From NCBI GenBank assembly GCA_963082975.1, contig OY720347.1:47492655-47556654 (forward strand): a stretch of 64,000 nucleotides of DNA, in the 5' to 3' direction. Positions 56,280 through 64,000 of this stretch are shown one piece after another; positions within the stretch are counted from its first letter, which is position 1, and each line of letters begins with the position of its first letter. Both the position numbers and the translations under genes were made by a program. This DNA is from Labia minor (Eukaryota; Arthropoda; Insecta; Dermaptera; Spongiphoridae). Under the pieces are notes generated by a model. The model was not told the origin of the DNA. It made no database searches and saw nothing but the letters and a program-made list of their open reading frames with translations.

Positions 56280-56588
56280 CAGGGATGTCCAACACGCGGC
56301 CCGCGGGCCGCATTGCGGTTCACTCAAAGTTTTGATGCGGCCCACTATCGACTCATTTTGGAGTTAAATTTTAAAGAATTCACAGTCCGGCAAGCGACCC
56401 ATAACGTCGAGGCTATAAAAAAAGGCTGTGCAACATTCAAAAACAAAAAACCACCTCTATCCCCAAAAATCTCCATAAGTTTTGAGACATTCACTAGCTA
56501 GGCTTAACATATTCTGGTAATTTTGCGGCCCAGTTAAATATTTAAGTTTGCGATGTGGCCCATTAAATTAAAAGGTTGTACATCCCTG
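56280..56588. mobile_element. hAT MITE (309 bp)
   Basis: Ends CAGGGATGTCCAAC and GTTGTACATCCCTG form an inverted repeat. A perfect 8-bp duplication GTCTAAAT flanks it (56272-56279; 56589-56596). Like the MITE at 3907-4308 it has subterminal GCGGCCCGC motifs, so the two may be related families. The ORF at 56220-56501 crosses its left boundary and is not a gene. Confidence 0.88.
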
Positions 56589-56596
56589 GTCTAAAT

Positions 56597-58074
56597 GATT
56601 ACTCAAGTAAGTTCACACAGCTAAATCATATTAACATTTTCTGGTCATCTGTTAATTTTCAATAGGAAGTACTTACTATTCGATAACTGTTAACATAATA
56701 GTATAACTTTTATCGAATGAATTTATTTAAAATGAACTTAAATAAAGCTAACTTTGTTGCAATAAAAAGAATTAAATAATATTCAAAAATTTTAAAGTGA
56801 ATTTTAATAAGAATAATTTAATTTTTAAAAATAACCAATTTCGAATTGTTTTTTGTTTCTAAATTTGTCCCCGCCTAGAATAGAACAGATGGTCGAATAA
56901 AAACCATTGCGTTGGTAACAAACAACAAAGGATAAAAACAGTGAATATTTATCATTAAGATTTACCTAACATATGAATGAAACCGGGTTATTATTCAGTT
57001 TTTTTATCCAATTTATCACCGCATCAATATTCAACAATAAACCGCCAGCTATCTAAGATTGATGACACTGGTGGGCCGGCTTTGGTCATATTGTGACCTC
57101 TCCTGATGTTTTGGAATATAGGAATAATTCACAGCCATAATGATGAGCTTGTACCAAATATTTTTCGATCACATTTTATGTATATATTCTATTTAAATCA
57201 TACATATTATATTAAGAACGTTGTCTAATCGAATCGATTTCTACCTTCCCTAAAACTTATAGTTTTTACTTATTACTTTTCCATGACCACTTCGTTAATA
57301 TATGTTCTTTGTCATATATTAAATCAAAATTTTTATCTTTAACACTATCATTGTTCATATATATTATATTATATCTAGGTAAATTAGCAAACAATCTAAG
57401 TTTGGAAGCTTAGGAGTGATTCTTTGAAATTATACTAAATAAATACATATATCAGAGTATATATATTGAAAAAAAATCAGTGTACGGACAAATGACCCCA
57501 AACTCCATCATTTACTAATTACATCAATAAAAAATGTTGTTTAAATTTTCACAATGATGTCATTTTATATTCTTTATCTTCTCTTTTGAAATTGTCATTT
57601 TTAATTTATGTGTTGATCATAAAAATAGATTTATTTAGTTATTTTTATTAAAATTTTAAATAAAAATTATATATATGTATAATAAAAAAAAATCTTAATT
57701 AATTCCCATATTTATAGGTTATATCGTTGGAACAAAATCCAGGAATATTAAAAATTATTATATAAATTTGAAAATAAATCTTTTTTGTTAAATTTTAATC
57801 CCTTGATATCAAGATGACGTGACATTTTTGAGTACATGAGTCCCTAAGGAAACGGTTGAAAAAATGTTGAAATCTCATCTTATATCCTTTAGAATTCTCT
57901 AGGGATACGATTTAGCAAATTCACCTAGAAATGCTGATCAAGAGTAAAAAATATTTCAAAAAGTTACATTAATATGTAAACTTACATTAAATTATTGAAA
58001 AGAGAAATAATACATATAAATAAATGTGTATTGATTTAAAACACACACCACATATATATATATATATATATATA
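56597..58074. other. AT-rich unannotated DNA
   Basis: AT-rich with a more complex patch at 56870-57135 that has no open frame. A (TA)n tract at 58049-58073 precedes the hairpin repeats. Nothing else recognised. Confidence 0.4.
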
Positions 58075-58275
58075 GTACCAGGACCCCGAGCCTCGGCTCG
58101 GTACTTAAGTTAAAAAAAAATGATTCATTATTATTGGGTTTGGCTGGAAATATTAATACCTGGGACACCGAGCTCTCGCTCGACCCTTTAAAAAATATTG
58201 ATATACAATTCTTTAATTATTTATTACAATTATTAAATGTTGCATCATTGTATCAATCTGATTAAAATGAATTGA
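58075..58275 (+). repeat. CCGAGC-hairpin repeat, copy
   Basis: It starts with a GTACCAGGACCCCGAGCCTC-like sequence and has the same hairpin (58086-58101) as the 44.45-kb copy, the GAGCTCTCGCTC motif and 'gtatcaatctgattaaaatg'. About 90% alike by eye to the 44452-44650 segment. Confidence 0.65.
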
Positions 58276-58289
58276 TGATTGATTAAATG

Positions 58290-58395
58290 AATTGTCCCAG
58301 GTATTAATATTACCAGCCAAACCCAATAATAATGAATTATTTTTTTTTAACTTAAGTGCCGAGCCGAGGCTCGGGGTCACGGTATTATATATATA
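58290..58395 (-). repeat. CCGAGC-hairpin repeat, inverted copy
   Basis: An inverted copy of the first ~100 bases of the preceding repeat (hairpin at 58359-58374), which makes 58075-58395 a foldback with ~90-bp arms. The minus-strand ORF 58213-58425 reads through it and is not a gene. Confidence 0.65.
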
Positions 58396-58590
58396 TACAA
58401 ACAAATATACAATTTTAGCTAGCATAATAAGATTAGAGTACCGGAACCCAGAGCCTCGGCTCGGTAATTAAGATAAAAAAAATTAGTCATTATTATTGGG
58501 TTTAATTAATACCTGGGACACCGAGCTCTCGTTCGACCCTTTAAAAAATATTGATATACAATTCTTTAATTATTTATTACATCAGTAGAG
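58396..58590 (+). repeat. Repeat end module plus another CCGAGC-hairpin copy
   Basis: 'ttttagctagcataataaga' (58410-58430), which ends the long copy at 46.04 kb, is followed after a few bases by a new start GTACCGGAACCCAGAGCCTC. This end-to-start joint suggests head-to-tail insertion of the same family. Confidence 0.6.
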
Positions 58591-59093
58591 AGTAAAAAAA
58601 TTGTAATTGAAGACCGCCGTTTTTTAAAATAATTAAATTATTTTATAGATTATAAAATAAAAATTATTGTATTAACACTAAAAATATTGAAAAAAAAATA
58701 ATAGTTTGATTTAATAAACTAAAATATTATAAACATTTTTAGTGGGAATTTCTCAGGGAGGTAGGGAGCCCAATTTATTTACCCATCCATGTTGCATAAG
58801 GCAATTTCTTAACACTCCGTTTTTTAAAATTTAAAATAGAGGGAGAGAAAGAGTTTCAATTATATTCGAATAGTCTATATATTCTATATAATATATCAGT
58901 ATTTTTTTTTCTGAATTTAATACCAAGTTGATTTTCAAAATTTTCTATTCTTTATACATATGATTGATTAAATGTGTTAAAATTTAAACAAATTCAAATA
59001 TTCTAATTTTTAAATTTATATACAATTTAATATTATTTTTTAATAAAACATCATATCAATCAACATAACTTAAATTGACATTGCTAGTTGAAA
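58591..59093. other. AT-rich unannotated DNA
   Basis: Nothing recognised. Confidence 0.4.
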
Positions 59094-59556
59094 TTAGCTG
59101 GAGTGTCTCCACTCGACTATCTCGCATTTGAATTGGATTAAATAACATAATATATTATATTTAAATTAAATTTAATTAATTATAAATTATAAATAATAAA
59201 TAATAAATATTAAACCAGCGCATGTTTGGCTTTTTGTTGATGGCACCACGTCACGTGTTGGCGCGGGAGATTTGCAGTGTTAAAAAATTAATTCTGGTAA
59301 TTTCAGCGAATCAATCAAGCTGAAATTCTATATATAGCAGTTTTATACAATTATTAATTATGTGAAAAATTATCAAACATATATCTTTATTTTTACGGTC
59401 ACTTTAGAGGAAAAAAAATCAAAACGTTGTAGGTAATGACCCTCTTCCGGTTGAGCTACATTTCTCAAAAGTTGATAGAAAACTATGAATTTTGAATAAT
59501 GTCCATGTACCAAATTTCATCATTCTAGCTCAAACCGTTTTTGCGTAATCTTGCCT

Positions 59557-59599
<43 letters not shown>

Positions 59600-59710
59600 T
59601 TTTTCTCAACCTTAGTGAAAATGATTCAGGAACCTTCAAAACGTATAAAAACATCAAAATCTCAACATCGAAAATTTTCGTGATCGCAATACTATCTCTG
59701 GCGAGATAGT
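59094..59710 (-). mobile_element. Helentron/HINE-like element, copy 3 (inverted)
   Basis: The complement is the same element as at 5721-6975: it starts with the hairpin ACTATCTCGCCAGAGATAGT (59710 downwards), has a (TG)n tract (seen as CA repeats at 59562-59596), and ends GCGAGATAGT ... TGGAGACACTCCA GCTAA (59094). T runs flank both ends. The minus-strand ORF with a CVCVCV core is microsatellite translation. Confidence 0.6.
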
Positions 59711-61869
59711 AAAAAGAAAGAAAAAAAATTACCAAAAGTTAAATTTAAAATTATCCAACTATAGAGTTAAGAAAAATTTTATATTGTATTATTGACAAGT
59801 CATTTGGGAAAAGAAATATGTCAAAATTTCCCTTATCTTCAATTCACTTATTTAATGTCATAAAACCCATATATAAGAACAGAAAAGTTACAAGTTTTGC
59901 TATGTTTACTATAGTCTAAGAATATTTTATTGGATCAAGATACATATATAATAAATATTTATGCCAACGTCCTAGCTGTGGTAATATACTATCACTTTTT
60001 TTTTACTTGATCCCTCCATCTTGGATTTGAAATCAAATCACTAAGTTACCAAAAAAAAAAATTGTTAATCAGTAATAATTCAGACATTCATATAAACATA
60101 ACTTTTGCTTAATAAAAAGATTTAATTTCATAATTGGACTATAAAAACAGTAATGATTGTTGTTAAAGCAAGCAACATGTTATTATTAAAAGATAATTAA
60201 ATGAATATCAAATTAATCAAAGTCAATTATAAAATATATTATTTTTGATTTATTATATATTATAATAATGTATAGAAAACTGAATAAAATAATTATCAAC
60301 AGAAATTTTATTTCATTAAAATGATATTGAAAAATAATCAAATTTCAGTATTTAGTAGAGCAAAGATCAAACAATCAAAATATATTATTAATCAAACATA
60401 AATTGTGAACACTTTGAAATCATAGAAAATGTTTCATTATGATTTATTGATATTAATATAAAATTGGTTTCAATGAATTTCACCTAGAGAGTATTTTATT
60501 AATAGAAAAAATGCAAACCAAAATAATACAGAACAAAGAATGGGCATCGGTGCAAATCAATAAGGGTTGAAAATGAAAATAGAGGGAGGGAGCTAGAGAG
60601 AGAGAGAGAGAGAATGAGAAATGAGAATAGAAGAACTCAAAAAAGGAAATAAACGACAAAACTAGAAGTTAAAAATGTAATAATATAACAAACAAAAGTA
60701 TATTTTAAAAAAATAATATAAAATATCTTTAAAAAAATTCAATTTGAATAAGAATATTTTTAATGAATAAAAGTTGTAAAACAAAAGAAATACGAATATG
60801 TATATATCTTTATGTAACTAGAAATAAACAGAAAAATCGAATATTTTTTCATTAAAGAATTCCTATAATATATAAAAGAAAAACAGTTGAAGCGTAAAAT
60901 TAATGTTCAGACACAAAAAAAAAAAAATAATAAAATATTCATTTCTGATAGATTGAATATTTTATGCGATAAAAAGGGAAAAATATCAAGTTATAATTTT
61001 GGATAAATATACGATGTATTTTATATAAATATATATCTACATTTATTTTGTTCTGATCTTTTAATATATTGATTGTAAAAATAAATTTTAAAAATTTTTA
61101 AAATGAATAAAACATGAAAAGATTATTTAGGTTATATTTTTTTTTATAATATATGAATGAATATCTTAAAATAATTAAATGGAAATGTGATTGGAAAAAA
61201 ATAACTTATACTTCTATCGATAATATATGTACGGAAGAATATAAGATTAAATAATATTTTTAGCATAAATGATAATTGAAATATTGTGTATACTCAATTG
61301 AACATTTAAATATATATATAATGGATTTTAATATATTTTCTATCATAGAATAATAATATATATTTTCTGTGGTAATAATTATTAATTAATAAATATAAAA
61401 ATAAATATTATTATATTATTATTACATTTAAGGTTTTAATAAAAAAGATTACAAAGAATGAGAATTTCATGTTATACCAATACCTACACCTATATATTGT
61501 TATCTAAGGATTAGTAAGTAATAAAATGATGCAAAAAATTGTAATATTTTCAATTATAAAGCATCAAAATCTCAAAAGTTCAAATTGTGTCAACTATATT
61601 CTTTTAGCCATTCTTATTTTGACACACTTCCATTCATCCAATTCCCATTCTTCCCTGATTCTCTATGGCTCTGTATATTGTCAGTCCACCATGTCCATTC
61701 CTTATGCTTATCTAAACTCCTCAATTCATCTATATACCCTTTCTATCCATCAGTTCCTCAACTTCACCAATGCTATTTTGAATCCAAATGAATTTTATTT
61801 TGAAATACTTTGAATTCAAAGTCATGGGTGAATTTTATTTTGATTTTTTTGAATTTTTTATGTTTAGTA
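59711..61869. other. AT-rich unannotated DNA with a GA microsatellite
   Basis: About 2.1 kb, AT-rich. A (GA)n tract at 60596-60613. At 61590-61800 a less AT-rich stretch has overlapping open frames; on the minus strand it vaguely resembles a decayed LINE C-terminal region, but I cannot support a call. Confidence 0.35.
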
Positions 61870-62391
61870 CTTGTGGGCAAGTCAAATAGTCTGTGACTTT
61901 TTGAATGAAACACAGGTTTTTGGGTAAAAAAATATTTTATTTTTCAACGTAGTCTCCTTTGAGCTCGATACACTTAGACCAACGTTTCTCTAATTTTTTT
62001 ATCCCTTCCAAAAAATTAGATTTGTCGGGGGCATCTTTGGTAACGATACAACCCGAGAAACCCACTGTTTTGATTTCTGTTTGCTCTCCGGTGTGTTGTG
62101 GTTTCATCCACGCGGTTACGAAACGGCACAAAAACTCGGTATCAGTAATATTTTTTTTCGCAAAAATAATGCTTTAAGAGCACACAAAATTCACTTTTTC
62201 CATTTTCTTCTCAAATCACGAGGTAATCTGCTATTAATGGATGTCAAATAAAAACTAAAAGGCCCAGCTGGTTCAAATTTCGACAGAAGTCAGCTGATTG
62301 TTGCCTGTGGACAAGTGCAGTGTTGCATATTTCATTTAAGAGACGAGAAATTCAAAAAGTCACGGACTTGACCTGCCCTCGTACTTTAATA
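61870..62391 (-). mobile_element. Short mariner derivative (522 bp)
   Basis: The left end contains GGGCAAGTCAAATAGTCTGT, the complement of the right end GGGCAGGTCAAGTCCGTGAC, both continuing into CTTTTTGAAT. TA dinucleotides flank both sides (61868-61869; 62392-62393), the usual mariner target. On the minus strand the 64-codon frame 61937-62131 ends KKLEKRWSKCIELKGDYVEK, the typical C-terminus of this mariner group; its first half comes from another part of the gene. Same family as 7764-8263. No catalytic core, so it depends on a full-length relative. Confidence 0.8.
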
Positions 62392-62393
62392 AT

Positions 62394-63139
62394 TGTAAGT
62401 ATAAAAAATATATAGGCAGAAATTGCCTAATTTCATTTTAGCCCCTAAAAAAATAATCAATTCTTAATCATGTAAATTGATTAAAATTGAAATTAATTAA
62501 TTTAAAATAGAAATATCACATCGCTAAAAATTGTGAGAAAATAAATTTTTTAATTTTAATTTTTTATAAATTTAAGTACAAATAAAAAAATATAAAAGAT
62601 AAAAAAAAAATGATTTTTTTATTAAATGATAAAAATAAGATTTACCTAATTATCTTGTTGATTTTAATCTCAATTTAACGAAAAAAATTAATATAAATTT
62701 GCAGTTAAATTGTTTTTATTACAAAAGCTTAGTTTTTCTTTTGTGTTCCAACCCTCTATATTCGGATTCTATTTAACATAGTTGAGATTATATTTCAACT
62801 TGTAATTGTAATTGAAATTCGTTTCTCGGATCCAATTAAGCGCAGCTGCTACTTATTGTCTTTATTAAAAGAGATCAATGTAGTCTAATGACACTTCCTG
62901 GAATCTACCGAATAAATGAATTAATATTTCAGATGATAACCATGAATTTTACATTATAAATAATATTGAATTTTTTAAGGAAAAATCACTGTGGCTTTAG
63001 TTGTTTTTTTTTTTAATTTTTAAGTCTTTTAAAATTGCATTATTAATTACATATAACTTGACATCATAAATAAGTAAGCCCTTTTCCAAACAGAAAATTA
63101 TAAAATTAGGTTAGCAAGAATACTTAACTTGTTTGAAAG
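62394..63139. other. AT-rich unannotated DNA
   Basis: Nothing recognised, apart from a slightly more complex patch at 62740-62910. Confidence 0.4.
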
Positions 63140-63300
63140 CAAGGTTTCAGAAATTTTTTTGAAATCGTTAGTGAATGGTTAGCAAGAATACAATATAAAT
63201 ATAAATTCAGTTTTGAATGAATTTTGGAAGAATAGAAATTGATGGAGGATGAACAGTTGAAACAATGTTCTTGTTGCTGTTAGAGTTTAGTACCACCAAA
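63140..63300 (+). mobile_element. RTE-like LINE 3'-end relic
   Basis: 'gatggaggatgaacagttga' followed by 'caatgttcttgttgctgtta' is a decayed match to the LINE 3' end (the AQNRNTWRGVVAAA region). Strongly degenerate. Confidence 0.35.
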
Positions 63301-64000
63301 GCAATAAATAGATAACTCAATATTGGTCCAATTGTTATATACTGGTCTCTTTTGGCAATTAAGAATATTATATAATATTCATTTTTAATTTGAAATACTT
63401 ATAATGTACATTTTTGAATATTTACACTTTCATTATTCAATATACTTAACTAAAATATACAAGTGTTAATGGATACCTGTTACATAAAATGTTAACCTCC
63501 ACTAAAAGGTTTCTCATTTATATAATATTTTTAAATTGAGAACGCCTCTGGCTCTACACGCAGAATCCTTCCACCCGTTGACGTTCAAAGTGAAGCATTT
63601 TCGTTGATGTGCTATTTTAAACAACCTACACTAAATCGAAGTGATATTATGATATTATAAATTTCCTTTTAAAGCAAGTAAAAATCAAACAAGATTGAAA
63701 CTTATTGAATAAATTTATAATAAAACTGGGAAAATATTTCAAATCGATAGTTAAGAATAGACCTATCATATCTAATTAGCTTATTTTTTTTTAATAAAAG
63801 ATTAAACACATTCATTCATATATTAAAAGTAATATCTATTTACAAACAGTATATATATATGAGAATGAAATATTTTGAATAATTTTTAGTATTAAAAACC
63901 ACTTTTTATTGGTTTTTTACTTTTATTTTTATTTCAAATAGAATAAATTGAATTATTTTTTTTTTCCTATTTATAGTTTTATTCATTTGTACATAAATTT
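63301..64000. other. AT-rich unannotated DNA
   Basis: AT-rich to the window edge. A small complex patch at 63537-63615 ('ggctctacacgcagaatcct') has no open frame of use. Confidence 0.4.

Noticed and set aside
56220..56501. 93-codon ORF
   Set aside because: It crosses the boundary and 8-bp duplication of a MITE; no domain.
61526..61813. Two overlapping ORFs with a hydrophobic start
   Set aside because: Low-confidence frames in a patch that may be a decayed LINE on the minus strand; the two frames overlap and neither has splice or start support.

Overview
The window is AT-rich eukaryotic nuclear DNA (about a quarter G+C by eye). It has no bacterial-style gene packing, and it carries introns, microsatellites and several layers of transposable elements. 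The transposon set (mariner, hAT with 8-bp target duplications, RTE-like LINEs, Ty3/gypsy-like LTR element, Helitron/Helentron-like ends, foldback MITEs) and the translation-start context suggest an arthropod. I cannot name the species.

Host gene. Two exons on the + strand are best explained as the start of one gene. A 58-nt coding exon (10016-10073) encodes a signal peptide. A 281-nt GC-rich exon (33896-34176) encodes a cysteine-containing, CUB-like extracellular segment. Their splice phases match, and joining them creates a signal-peptidase site (V-T-A / D-E). The intron between them would be 23.8 kb and holds most of the left-hand transposons. The next intron starts at 34177 and I could not find the following exon, so the gene probably continues past the window.

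Left part (1-10 kb): LINE relic (300-530), GC-rich island (1005-1230), a 650-bp MITE (2240-2889), a degenerate hAT element (2992-4583) with a second hAT MITE inside it, two tandem microsatellite-bearing Helentron/HINE-like elements (5721-6972), and an internally deleted mariner relic (7764-8263).

First intron (10-34 kb): GC islands, a tRNA-derived SINE, a complete-looking hAT transposon with a 559-codon transposase reading frame (19145-21981), RTE-like LINE relics (22740-23515; 26020-26890, the latter with a 185-bp MITE inserted), a terminal-inverted-repeat element (23626-23923), a Helitron 3' end (27121), and a 5'-truncated, internally deleted RTE-like LINE with a candidate 14-bp target duplication (29503-31733).

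Right part (34-64 kb): a Helitron end joined to LINE sequence (37717-38310), a foldback element inside a TA microsatellite (38918-39545), a long foldback element (41481-42150) and its relative (53984-54535), a deleted mariner (43045-43966), a hairpin-rich repeat family (44452-46050; 58075-58590), a nearly intact but RT/integrase-less LTR retrotransposon on the minus strand (47872-52219) with almost identical LTRs, another hAT MITE (56280-56588), an inverted third HINE-like copy (59094-59710) and a second short mariner derivative (61870-62391).

Most other sequence is featureless AT-rich DNA. Element boundaries rest on visible terminal repeats and target duplications. Functional calls rest on motifs recognised by eye, with no database search.
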